Source: Firmicutes bacterium UBA1535
Lineage (GTDB): Bacteria > Bacillota > Clostridia > Tissierellales > Sedimentibacteraceae
Assembly (NCBI GenBank): GCA_002323775.1
Contig: DCPV01000030.1
Coordinates: 1-13,703, forward strand
DNA length: 13,703 nt
Reading direction: 5' to 3'
Shown: in pieces, positions 6,744 through 13,703 of the stretch
Layout of the letters: each line of letters begins with the position of its first letter
How positions within the stretch are numbered: the stretch's first letter is position 1
Translations under genes and position numbers: made by a program
The notes under the pieces: generated by a model
The model's input: the letters and a program-made list of their open reading frames with translations, nothing else
Databases searched by the model: none
What the model was told of the DNA's origin: nothing

Positions 6744-6816
6744 TAAATATCAATGTATCAAAGAGTTTTTAGCATACAATGAGGTTTATCATGTGCTTTG
6801 TCAAGATATATGACAA

Positions 6817-6848
6817 GAAAAAAGACAGGAGAAATTTTCTTCCTGTCT
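6817..6848 (-). terminator. Terminator for the minus-strand secreted protein gene
   Basis: AGACAGGA (6823-6830) pairs perfectly with TCCTGTCT (6841-6848) around a 10-base loop. Read on the minus strand the stem is followed directly by a run of six T (6822-6817). It therefore ends transcription of the gene at 6877-7380. A further TTGTCA/TGACAA pair (6798-6803/6811-6816) lies just beyond. Confidence 0.75.
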
Positions 6849-6850
6849 AC

Positions 6851-6885
6851 AGAGCGAAACTTGTTTCGCTCTTTTATTATTTTAC
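6851..6885 (+). terminator. Terminator for the lipid kinase gene
   Basis: AGAGCGAAAC (6851-6860) pairs with GTTTCGCTCT (6863-6872), and on the plus strand it is followed by TTTATTATTTT. The T-run overlaps the last codons of the convergent minus-strand gene. With the neighbouring stem at 6823-6848, it makes a compact pair of opposed terminators. Confidence 0.75.
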
Positions 6886-7380
6886 AATCTTATATTCACC
6901 TCTAACAAGTAAAATAGCATCAGTAACAGCTAAAACTCCACGCCCGTCACTTCTTGGAACTATAAGCAGATGATTTGATACTACTGCAACTCCATGTGCT
7001 ATGTCTCCGGCTTTTGTAACATCTGATAAACCACCTAATGAACTTGCTATGGCATTCACTTTTCCGCTTCTTAGAATGATTTCTGCACCTGCTCCCGCTA
7101 TAAGACTTTCTCCAGTTTTTAGCTCAACTACTTGAAGCGTGCTACTACCTGTTCCGGTTCCTGTGTTCTTTAATTTTTCATTAAGCTCAGCTATTGTTTT
7201 TTCATGTTCTGCAATTTTGTTTAAACCATATTTTTCAATTAATTCATTAAATCTTTGGTTTAAATAGCTTAAAACTACGATAGGATCGTTGTTATCACCA
7301 GGGGCTGCATTTATTAGTGGGTTTATTGGTAGGATAAGTAAAATTAAAACTATTAAAACTATTGACAATATTTTTTTCAA
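6877..7380 (-). CDS. Secreted protein of unknown function
   Basis: From the TTG at 7380 the product has 167 residues. A Lys-Lys start and a strongly hydrophobic stretch (about 4-22) form a signal peptide or N-terminal anchor, with a likely signal peptidase site after INA near residue 25. There is no lipobox Cys. Residues about 36-73 (LNQRFNELIEKYGL...HEKTIAELNEKLK) look like a coiled coil. A Gly-Thr linker follows, then a compact beta-rich C-terminal domain (about 82-167) with VVELKTGESLIAGAGAEIIL, SGKVNAIA and NHLLIVPRSDGRGVLAVTDA. That domain resembles a short conserved segment seen in exported proteins of Clostridia, but I know no assigned function. The GTG at 7389 is rejected as start because it overlaps AGGAG; the TTG lies eight bases after it. 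It forms its own transcription unit. Confidence 0.75.
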   Translation of the reverse strand: MKKILSIVLIVLILLILPINPLINAAPGDNNDPIVVLSYLNQRFNELIEKYGLNKIAEHEKTIAELNEKLKNTGTGTGSSTLQVVELKTGESLIAGAGAEIILRSGKVNAIASSLGGLSDVTKAGDIAHGVAVVSNHLLIVPRSDGRGVLAVTDAILLVRGEYKIVK

Positions 7381-7410
7381 GATAATCACTCCTGTTAGAT
7401 ATATTCTATG

Positions 7411-7490
7411 TGCAATTAAATTTTAATTAATTCTTTATAAAAATAGCTTGCAATTAAACTTACACATAATGACATTTTAATGCAAATTAA
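7411..7490. repeat. Three TGCAA(A)TTAA motifs between divergent genes
   Basis: TGCAATTAAA occurs at 7411-7420 and 7449-7458, and the variant TGCAAATTAA at 7481-7490. All lie in the leader and promoter of the minus-strand secreted protein gene, spaced 38 and 32 bases apart. They could be binding sites for one regulator. The low-complexity AT background weakens the case. Confidence 0.3.
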
Positions 7491-7502
7491 GAAAAAATAC
7501 AA
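7474..7502 (-). promoter_or_regulatory. Probable sigma-A promoter of the secreted protein gene
   Basis: On the minus strand, TTGTAT (7502-7497), a 17-base spacer and TAAAAT (7479-7474) predict a start near 7467 and a leader of about 87 bases. A series of A-tracts (7505-7539) lies directly upstream, in the position of an UP element or curved DNA. Confidence 0.45.
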
Positions 7503-7566
7503 GGAAAAATATTTGGAAAAAAATGTAAAAAAGTGAAAACAAATGAGAAATGGACAAATTAGTATA

Positions 7567-7595
7567 TTGATTTATTAATAATTATGTGTTAATAT
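7567..7595 (+). promoter_or_regulatory. Probable sigma-A promoter of the LtaS-like gene
   Basis: TTGATT (7567-7572), a 17-base spacer and TAATAT (7590-7595) give a predicted start near 7602 and a leader of about 40 bases. A second -10-like TATACT (7612-7617) was considered, but its start would fall on the ribosome binding site. Confidence 0.45.
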
Positions 7596-7640
7596 TATTA
7601 TTTGAGGTTAGTATACTGATGAAAGGAAAGAGGATAGAGC

Positions 7641-9530
7641 ATGGAAAAAACAAGAAGAATTTCGATAAAAAATAGCGAAATTATCATTGATTTTATATAT
7701 TATTTATATTTCATAATTGCTATAGGGGTTAAAGTGTTCTATTTGCAATTTACTACAGGACTAAACATAAATGAAGCAAGCTTTAGCAATTTAAACGAAA
7801 ACACTATACGTGCAGCTCTTAGCATTATTTTGATGATTTTCTCTATTTTCTTCGTATTGTTTAAAAAACGAAGAAATGGTGCTTTGTTTGTAGTTAATTT
7901 AATTTTAGGTATTATATTTCTTGGAGACACATTATATTATAGATACTATCAGATGCCTTTGAGCGTATCTCTTATTTATCAAATTGGGGTTGTAGGAGAT
8001 GTAAAGGGAAGTATGGGAAGTCTGTTTAGATTAAAGGACATTGTGTATTTTATTGATTTACCTATATATTTTATATTTTTCTTTATAAAAAGAACTATAA
8101 AAAAGCATTATCCACTATATGCTGTGAAAAGAAGATATGAATTTCCTGTTGCAATTCTTATTGCAGTAGTTTCAATTATAATGTTCAATAACTGTTATAA
8201 AAACTCTAATACTGTTTTATATAATTATGATAGAAATTACGCAGCTAAAGATTTGAGCATTTTGTATTATCATTATTATGACACTAAGAACTTTTTGCAT
8301 GATGAGATAGAGAAAAATAAGCCATTGACGGCAAGTGACAAGCAAATGGTATCAGATTATTTTGATAATAAGCAAAAGCTTGAAAATTCAAAATATAAAG
8401 GAATTGCAAAGGATAGGAATTTAATTGTAATTCAGGTTGAAGCACTTCAAGGCTTTGCTATAGAGAATACTATTGAAAATCAAGAGATAACACCATTTTT
8501 GAATAAGCTTATAAAAGAAAGTGTTTATATGGAAAATATTTATCATCAGGTTGCTGGTGGAAATACCGCTGATGCTGAATTTTTGATAAATAATTCCCTT
8601 TATCCGGCAGAGTCTGGAGCTGTAAATTTTAGATACCCTAATAATCTATATCATTCACTTGGAAATATTTTAAAATCTCAAAATTATAGCACATATGCGG
8701 CTCATGCGTACAAGCCGTCGTTTTGGAACAGACAAAATTTCTATATAAGTGAAGGCTTTGATAATTTCTTTGATTTAAACAAGTATAATCTTGATGAGAT
8801 TATTGGCTGGGCTGTAAGTGATGAGTCATTTTTCAGACAGACATTTGACATGATAGATTTAAACAATAAATTTTATTCATTTAATGTTACTTTAAGCAGT
8901 CACCACCCTTATGATGCTTTTATAAAAATGGATAATCTTGATGTAGGCAAATATAAAGATAAGCAGCTTGGCAACTTTTTAAAAGCGGCAAGATATGATG
9001 ACTATGCTTTGGAACGATTATTTGAAATCCTAAAGGAAAAAGGGATATATGATAATTCGATTATAGTTATCTATGGCGACCATTCTGCCTTATTTGAGGA
9101 CCAAAAGGCAGATCTTTGTGAGTTTACTGGCATTGAATACAATGATTTTAATTGGAAAAAGTTACAGAAAATACCTGCGATAATTCATGTGCCTGGAACT
9201 GACTTAGTAGAGAGAGTAGAAAAGGTCGGAGGACAAGTTGATATTTTACCGACGATTGCTAATTTGATGGATTTAAACATGCCGTATATGCTAGGAAAGG
9301 ATATGTTAAATATTCCAAATGATAATGGCTACGCTGTTCTTAGATACAGCTCTGTTATAACAGATGATTATATGTATTTAAGCGATACAGGTAAATATTA
9401 TGACATGAAAACTGGTGATGTGATAGATGCAGAAATTTATGCAGATGATTTAGAAGCTAAATTGCTGGATTTAAAAGTATCTGATATAATTATAAACAAA
9501 GACTATTTTAGGAAAACAAAAGACCGCTAA
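7641..9530 (+). CDS. LTA synthase family membrane sulfatase (LtaS-like)
   Basis: LtaS-type enzymes polymerise glycerol phosphate from phosphatidylglycerol on the outer membrane face, releasing diacylglycerol. The 629 residues, typical for the family, have about five membrane segments in the first 185 (near 14-36, 57-74, 80-97, 133-149, 168-183) and then an extracellular alkaline-phosphatase-superfamily domain. Expected Mn-site residues are visible: E267 in VIQVEALQ, T309 in GGNTADAEF as nucleophile, and D480/H481 in IYGDHSALF. SSHHPY (419-424) matches the substrate-side histidine. AAGAGG (7628-7633) lies seven bases before the ATG. The stop codon sits within the terminator hairpin. A DagK-like kinase gene lies upstream on the same strand. 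Relatives can act on other glycerol-phosphate polymers or transfer phosphoglycerol or phosphoethanolamine, so the exact product is open. Confidence 0.9.
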   Translation: MEKTRRISIKNSEIIIDFIYYLYFIIAIGVKVFYLQFTTGLNINEASFSNLNENTIRAALSIILMIFSIFFVLFKKRRNGALFVVNLILGIIFLGDTLYYRYYQMPLSVSLIYQIGVVGDVKGSMGSLFRLKDIVYFIDLPIYFIFFFIKRTIKKHYPLYAVKRRYEFPVAILIAVVSIIMFNNCYKNSNTVLYNYDRNYAAKDLSILYYHYYDTKNFLHDEIEKNKPLTASDKQMVSDYFDNKQKLENSKYKGIAKDRNLIVIQVEALQGFAIENTIENQEITPFLNKLIKESVYMENIYHQVAGGNTADAEFLINNSLYPAESGAVNFRYPNNLYHSLGNILKSQNYSTYAAHAYKPSFWNRQNFYISEGFDNFFDLNKYNLDEIIGWAVSDESFFRQTFDMIDLNNKFYSFNVTLSSHHPYDAFIKMDNLDVGKYKDKQLGNFLKAARYDDYALERLFEILKEKGIYDNSIIVIYGDHSALFEDQKADLCEFTGIEYNDFNWKKLQKIPAIIHVPGTDLVERVEKVGGQVDILPTIANLMDLNMPYMLGKDMLNIPNDNGYAVLRYSSVITDDYMYLSDTGKYYDMKTGDVIDAEIYADDLEAKLLDLKVSDIIINKDYFRKTKDR

Positions 9531-9540
9531 GCGGTCTTTT
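9518..9540. terminator. Bidirectional terminator shared by convergent genes
   Basis: AAAAGACCGCT (9518-9528) and AGCGGTCTTTT (9530-9540) are perfect reverse complements around a single base (effective loop CTAAG or larger), with four T at the 3' end on both strands; on the minus strand the run continues as TTTTGTTTT. It contains the last four codons of the LtaS-like gene and its TAA, and sits one base before the end of the minus-strand SLH gene. Confidence 0.85.
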
Positions 9541-9541
9541 A

Positions 9542-11746
9542 TTACTTTATGTTGTTAAATGTCATTATGCTCTGTTCTCTTGTGTATGTTGCCTTTGGAC
9601 TGAAATTATTATTTTCTGTACCTTTCATGATTCCGTTGGCACGGCAGAAGTTAATTCCATCTATTGCCCAATCTTTTGCGGTTTTCATATCAGCGAAGTT
9701 CGAATTTGGAGAATTGTTTATATCCATGCCTAAAATCTTACAAACTTTTCGTATCATAGTTGCTGCTTGCTCTCGGTTAATTTGACCATTTGGTGAAAAT
9801 TGACTATTTCCGGTACCACCTGTTATATCAAGAGCAAAAGCTGCTAAGATGTCAGTATCTTTCGTATCAGTAAATGCGTTTGTATTCCTAGATACACCAT
9901 TTTCAGCAAGAATAGTATCGATACTTTTAGATAATTTGTTCTCAATATATTTAACTGCAAGGCGACAAAATTCAGCTCTGGTGATAATGTTTTTATAATT
10001 ATTTTGTAACTGTGCTGGCACAAAACCTTTTGTAATTGCAGATTTAATATCAGATTTTGCCCAATCACTGGCAGTATTTATATTAGGAATATTAGCATAT
10101 AGTTTTTCGATTTCCTTAACAATAGTAATTAAGCCACTTCCGTCATTTTCAAGAAAATAAGTCTTAACTGACTTATAATTTCCGGATTTAATTGTTACAA
10201 CCAGATTATGAATACCTTTTTGTATGTCCTTTGAATTTATAACACATTTATAGGGTATTGTTTCTTCACTTTTAAGAACTTTATTATCAAGGGTATATGT
10301 AACGCTTATTGTGGGGTCTCCGATGATTTGGCAGTATGTATATAGTTCAACTTCAGAAAGATTATCTTTATAATTCTCTGCCTTTACATATGCTAATGGC
10401 TTTTCTCCCATTTCCTTTATTAAAGCTTTGTTGCTTTCTATTGAGTTCTTATATTGTGTGAAAACAGCATCATTTTTATTGAAAGCATATATATAACCAA
10501 CACTATTCTTTGGAATAACATCAAAGTATATCATTCCCTTAACTTGTGGAAAGAGCATATTAGCATAGGTGTAAAGTATATTCATTCTGCTTTTAGCAAA
10601 GTCTGTTAGATTGATGTCTTTACCTACAACAGAATGACCAGAGCCACCCTCTGTAATTATTATTGGTTTTTTGCTTCCATATCTGTTAACTATGTCTTTA
10701 AGCTTTGTAATAGGGTTTGCATATTTACCCAAACTATAGTACATTTCTTCATAATCTTGACCAGCAGTAAGTGTTTGTAAATTTTTAAATTTATTTGTGT
10801 AAAGTGACACACCAACCCAGTCAACAAATTCATCACCGGGATAATAATTACTTATATCTACATTCCAATTTGAGATATCATTAGGAGAAAAAACTGTTGC
10901 AACATTTGGCGCATTTTCTCTTGCTATTTTAGTTATTTTTACAAATGCTTTTTTATAATTTTCAGCATCTGCAAGGTTTTGCCAAACGTTCATTTCACCG
11001 CCAATTCGAAGTAAAACCGGAGTTTCTAAAGATTTTAAATATTTCATGGTTTCGTTTAAATATGAGTCAGCTTCTTTTGCTAAAACTTTTTTTAATGAAT
11101 CATTTTCATCCGGCATATTAAAAGCAATATGTATTATTCTTTTTCCATCTGCATATGGCTTTATCAAATAGTCAAAGTCTTTGATGTTTTCATCTAAACA
11201 TTCAATATAGAACGAAACAGCTGTTTCATTTGCCATTGGAGCAGCACCATCTTTTGTGAAAGGTCTCCCAAAGTACGTACCATTCTTAGGCTCGTGCTTC
11301 ATTCCAAAATATGGTATAGAATCTGTATTTTGCGTAAGTGCATAAATTTCAGTCATAGGATCTATTTTTATAATTCTTGCTTTTGCAATTTTAACTGCAT
11401 CATCAAATTTGAGATATTCTGCATATGGAATCATTTCTTTTAAGCACTTTATAGCCATATCATAATTGCCTTGTTTCTCATATATTTGATACATTTTCTC
11501 GTATCTGGCATTGAGTATTCCAGCCTTATCATTATCCATAGGCCTGTCTTTAAAAACCTTGATGGTTTCCTCGCAAAGTCGTAAAATTTCTGCTTCATTG
11601 TTTTCAGCGACAGCCTTTACATATGGGTCATGGAATTTCCAATATTCTTTTGGTATATCAGCCATTGCACTTTGAAAGCTTGAAATTGTCATAAGAAATA
11701 CCAAAGTCAGTACAGAAATTGTTCTTATAAATTTTTTAATATTCAT
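9542..11746 (-). CDS. SLH-anchored surface protein with GH26-like glycosidase domain
   Basis: This is a secreted enzyme held on the cell wall. The 734 residues show a signal peptide (cleavage likely after SAMA, residue 29) and a helical TPR-like region (about 40-125). A TIM-barrel glycoside hydrolase-like domain (about 140-440) follows, then a beta-sandwich (about 465-535) and three SLH domains (about 555-603, 622-672, 683-734). LLRIGGEMNVW (245-255) matches the GH26 acid/base region with E251, although the usual His before Glu is Gly. ITEGGSG (364-370) supplies E366 as candidate nucleophile, and the 115-residue gap fits GH26. VDWVGVSLY and MIYFDV are further barrel strands. SLH domains normally bind pyruvylated secondary cell-wall polymer. 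AGGAGG (11754-11759) lies seven bases before the ATG. Beta-mannan or a related glycan is a possible substrate, but neither specificity nor activity is certain. Confidence 0.85.
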   Translation of the reverse strand: MNIKKFIRTISVLTLVFLMTISSFQSAMADIPKEYWKFHDPYVKAVAENNEAEILRLCEETIKVFKDRPMDNDKAGILNARYEKMYQIYEKQGNYDMAIKCLKEMIPYAEYLKFDDAVKIAKARIIKIDPMTEIYALTQNTDSIPYFGMKHEPKNGTYFGRPFTKDGAAPMANETAVSFYIECLDENIKDFDYLIKPYADGKRIIHIAFNMPDENDSLKKVLAKEADSYLNETMKYLKSLETPVLLRIGGEMNVWQNLADAENYKKAFVKITKIARENAPNVATVFSPNDISNWNVDISNYYPGDEFVDWVGVSLYTNKFKNLQTLTAGQDYEEMYYSLGKYANPITKLKDIVNRYGSKKPIIITEGGSGHSVVGKDINLTDFAKSRMNILYTYANMLFPQVKGMIYFDVIPKNSVGYIYAFNKNDAVFTQYKNSIESNKALIKEMGEKPLAYVKAENYKDNLSEVELYTYCQIIGDPTISVTYTLDNKVLKSEETIPYKCVINSKDIQKGIHNLVVTIKSGNYKSVKTYFLENDGSGLITIVKEIEKLYANIPNINTASDWAKSDIKSAITKGFVPAQLQNNYKNIITRAEFCRLAVKYIENKLSKSIDTILAENGVSRNTNAFTDTKDTDILAAFALDITGGTGNSQFSPNGQINREQAATMIRKVCKILGMDINNSPNSNFADMKTAKDWAIDGINFCRANGIMKGTENNNFSPKATYTREQSIMTFNNIK

Positions 11747-11805
11747 TGTACATCCTCCTGATGTTAAGATTTGTATAATTATTTGTTAAATGAAAATATA
11801 TAAAT

Positions 11806-11834
11806 ATTATGTCATAAATTAAGTGAAAATGCAA
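11806..11834 (-). promoter_or_regulatory. Possible promoter of the SLH enzyme gene
   Basis: On the minus strand, TTGCAT (11834-11829), a 17-base spacer and CATAAT (11811-11806) give a predicted start near 11799 and a leader of about 53 bases. The surrounding DNA is extremely AT-rich, so other choices are possible. Confidence 0.4.
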
Positions 11835-11923
11835 TATTTTAGTATGTATTTTATAAAGCTAAATTTATATTTAATAATTTTATAAGATTTAGTAAAAATT
11901 AAGGAAATAAATATATTGATTAT

Positions 11924-11951
11924 TTGCTTTTTATATATATTGTGGTATAAT
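11924..11951 (+). promoter_or_regulatory. Extended -10 promoter of the O-antigen ligase-like gene
   Basis: TTGCTT (11924-11929), a 16-base spacer and a perfect TATAAT (11946-11951) preceded by TGG (the TGn motif, 11943-11945) give a predicted start near 11958. An in-frame TTG start at 11951 falls inside the -10, which excludes it and supports the ATG at 12005. Confidence 0.6.
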
Positions 11952-12004
11952 TGTTAATGATAAAAATTTTGACAGATAATAAATTTTACAAAAGTGAGGT
12001 TCTC

Positions 12005-13513
12005 ATGATTAGAGGAAGCTTTATTATAAATAAAATTACAATTTTTTACATCTACATTTCTAACATGCTGAAAAAGAGCATTACATATAGATTTTTTGAA
12101 ATGCTTGGCAAATATTTTGAAAGATTATCAAGAAACAGTTTAATATTAAGCTTTTTTTCTAATAATTGGGATACATATTTAAAGACTGAAAACAGTATGT
12201 TTGTTAATGGCACTAAACAATTTTTAAGTAATGTATCTTCAAATATTGAAAATACAAATTCTAAAGTATTAACGGCAGTTAAAGATAGCTTTATTGTAAA
12301 TATTGCTAATGAAAATATGCTGTTAATTTTTGTGTATTTACTACTTTTTTTAATTCCCTTAGCACCTACGATGATATTAGCATTTATCGCTATGGTATGT
12401 ATAGTATTATATATATTTAACGTTGTTATGGGAAGAATTAAGCTTAACAAGCCATCTCTTTTAACTTGCTTTATAGCAGTATTTTTAATTTGTTATATTG
12501 CCAGTACATTTATGTCATATGATGTGCGAAAAGCAATGCAGACAATGTTAATTTTTATTACATTTGCTTTTATGACCTTTATAATATCTGAAATAATAAA
12601 CAATAAAAAAAGATTAAATGCAGTTATAAACCTTGTTTTGTTCTCCGGAATGATAGTCTCGTTTTACGGTATTTATCAATACTTTGCAGGAGTACATATG
12701 GATGCTGCGTGGATAGATACAAAGACCTTTTCAGATATATCAATAAGAGTTTATTCTACATTCAGCAATCCAAATGTTTTAGGCGAATATCTAATAGTTA
12801 TAGCATCGTTAGCAATAGGTATGTTATGGAAATCAGATAATGTAAAATTAAAGCTTTTTTATTTAGCACAGGTTTTAATTGCTATCATTTGTTTGTTTAT
12901 GACGAACTCAAGAGGTTCAATGGTAGGATTATTTATTGCAATTGCAATATTTATTATACTTGCTGAAAAAAGGTTGATAATTTTTGGTGTAGTAGCTATG
13001 TTGGCATTGCCTTTTATAATGCCACAGAGTATTTGGAGTAGAATTATGAGTATTGCCAGTATGTCTGATAGTTCATCACTTTATAGGATATCAATATACA
13101 AAGCGAGCATCAATATGATAAGAGATTTTGTGATTACTGGAATTGGAGTAGGTTCATTCAACTTGGTATATCCAATATACTCCTTTAATGCTGCCTATGC
13201 CTATCATTCACACAATATATTTTTACAAGTATTCATTGAAATGGGTATAATTGGCTTTTCAGTATTTGTTGGAATTATTATTTTATATATTCAAAAAATG
13301 TATTATGGAGTAAGAAATTCTTTAAATAAAAATAGGTACATAGGAGCAGTTATTTTAGGAGGCTTTGTAGGCTTCTTAATCCAAGGCTTTGCAGATTATC
13401 TATGGTTTGATTACAGGATAATTTTGCTGTTTTGGATGATTGTAGGGCTTGGCATAGCAACAGTTAAGATAAATGCTGAAAGAAAAGTAGGTTTGGAAAA
13501 TGGAGAAAACTAA
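12005..13513 (+). CDS. O-antigen ligase/polymerase family membrane protein (Wzy_C)
   Basis: Members of this family polymerise or ligate lipid-linked oligosaccharides on the outer membrane face. From the ATG at 12005 the protein has 502 residues. The first 100 or so are polar and amphipathic, unusual for E. coli-type ligases but seen in Firmicute relatives. About ten to twelve membrane segments follow, starting near residue 105. Family marks are STFSNPNVLGEYL (251-263), MTNSRGSMVGLF (299-310) and, after the large external loop, HSHNIFLQVFIEMGIIG (401-417). GTGAGG (11994-11999) lies a few bases before the start. The gene overlaps the next glycosyltransferase by 14 bases. In a Gram-positive cell it more likely makes a wall polysaccharide than lipopolysaccharide; the polymer cannot be told from sequence. 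Confidence 0.85.
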   Translation: MIRGSFIINKITIFYIYISNMLKKSITYRFFEMLGKYFERLSRNSLILSFFSNNWDTYLKTENSMFVNGTKQFLSNVSSNIENTNSKVLTAVKDSFIVNIANENMLLIFVYLLLFLIPLAPTMILAFIAMVCIVLYIFNVVMGRIKLNKPSLLTCFIAVFLICYIASTFMSYDVRKAMQTMLIFITFAFMTFIISEIINNKKRLNAVINLVLFSGMIVSFYGIYQYFAGVHMDAAWIDTKTFSDISIRVYSTFSNPNVLGEYLIVIASLAIGMLWKSDNVKLKLFYLAQVLIAIICLFMTNSRGSMVGLFIAIAIFIILAEKRLIIFGVVAMLALPFIMPQSIWSRIMSIASMSDSSSLYRISIYKASINMIRDFVITGIGVGSFNLVYPIYSFNAAYAYHSHNIFLQVFIEMGIIGFSVFVGIIILYIQKMYYGVRNSLNKNRYIGAVILGGFVGFLIQGFADYLWFDYRIILLFWMIVGLGIATVKINAERKVGLENGEN

Positions 13514-13703
13514 AAAACGTGTAATTCATGTTCTTACTGATAAAAATATCGGAGGTGCAGGGCGATGGCTGCTAAATTACTTAAAATTTCATAATGGAGA
13601 TTTATTTGATGTAATGGTAGTGGTACCAAGTGATAGCTTGTTGAAGGAGCCTTTGAAAAATCTGAAGTTTGGTGGCATAATAGATATTTGTGATATGGAT
13701 GAA
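13500..13703 (+). CDS. Glycosyltransferase, GT-B fold, N-terminal part (cut by window end)
   Basis: An open frame of 68 codons runs from the ATG at 13500 to the window edge. Its start, RVIHVLTDKNIGGAGRWLLN (residues 7-26), is the typical first strand and glycine-rich acceptor-side loop of GT4-type glycosyltransferases, followed by FDVMVVVPSDSLLKEPL (37-53). Only the acceptor half of the enzyme is visible, so the donor-binding EX7E region, donor sugar and full length are unknown. It overlaps the preceding membrane protein gene by 14 bases, and GG near 13495 may serve as a weak ribosome site, so translation is probably coupled. It likely belongs to a cell-wall polysaccharide cluster that continues beyond the window. 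Confidence 0.75.
   Translation, partial: MEKTKKRVIHVLTDKNIGGAGRWLLNYLKFHNGDLFDVMVVVPSDSLLKEPLKNLKFGGIIDICDMDE

Noticed and set aside
6779..6973. Small plus-strand ORF after the lipid kinase gene
   Set aside because: It runs through both terminator hairpins and antisense to the secreted protein gene, has no ribosome site, and its product has no recognisable pattern.
7381..7389. GTG start for the secreted protein
   Set aside because: The AGGAG overlaps this GTG, leaving no spacing; the TTG at 7380 is eight bases after it and begins a normal signal peptide.
11951..12004. Longer start of the O-antigen ligase-like gene
   Set aside because: The TTG at 11951 is part of the TATAAT -10 element and would not be transcribed.
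12052..12450. 132-codon minus-strand ORF inside the O-antigen ligase-like gene
   Set aside because: It is antisense to a clear family member, and its Ile/Leu/Asn-rich sequence is what the complement of a membrane-protein gene gives.

Overview
The window is AT-rich throughout and looks like the chromosome of a low-GC, endospore-forming member of the Clostridia. The main reasons are a sigma-K gene with a pro-sequence, an S-layer-homology (SLH) surface enzyme, an LTA-synthase-type membrane sulfatase, strong AGGAGG-type ribosome binding sites with several TTG starts, and the gene order mltG-trmR-U32-udk, which matches the yrrL-yrrM-yrrN/yrrO-udk block of Bacillus. No tRNA, rRNA, CRISPR array or complete insertion sequence was seen. 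The genus cannot be named from this sequence.

Layout. Positions 1-59 hold a strong hairpin that ends an unseen upstream gene. A sigma-A promoter (154-182) then drives a probable operon on the plus strand: a possible 23-codon leader peptide with an ATC start (218-289) that overlaps mltG by ATGA; mltG (septal or elongation glycan cleavage); trmR and a U32 'peptidase' (tRNA wobble uridine methoxylation); and udk (pyrimidine salvage). A long imperfect hairpin (3918-3981) follows, then a spacer of unknown content. Next are a LURP-one-related gene (4260-4739) with its own extended -10 promoter, and sigK on the minus strand (TTG start at 5541) behind a sigma-E/K-like -10.

The second half is about the cell surface. 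A diacylglycerol kinase-like gene (5790-6743), a short secreted protein of unknown function on the minus strand (6877-7380) and an LtaS-like lipoteichoic acid synthase (7641-9530) come first. LtaS-type enzymes release diacylglycerol, which DagK-type kinases recycle, so these two may work together. A large SLH-anchored enzyme with a GH26-like barrel follows on the minus strand (9542-11746). Then an O-antigen-ligase/polymerase family membrane protein (12005-13513) overlaps the start of a GT-B glycosyltransferase cut off by the window edge (13500-13703). The last two probably open a cluster for a cell-wall polysaccharide, plausibly the type of polymer SLH domains bind.

The gene functions are mostly conventional. 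The points most worth a second look are the ATC-start leader peptide coupled to mltG, the structured spacer after udk, the phased repeats at two promoters, and the secreted 167-residue protein of unknown role. I found no convincing new multi-gene system.
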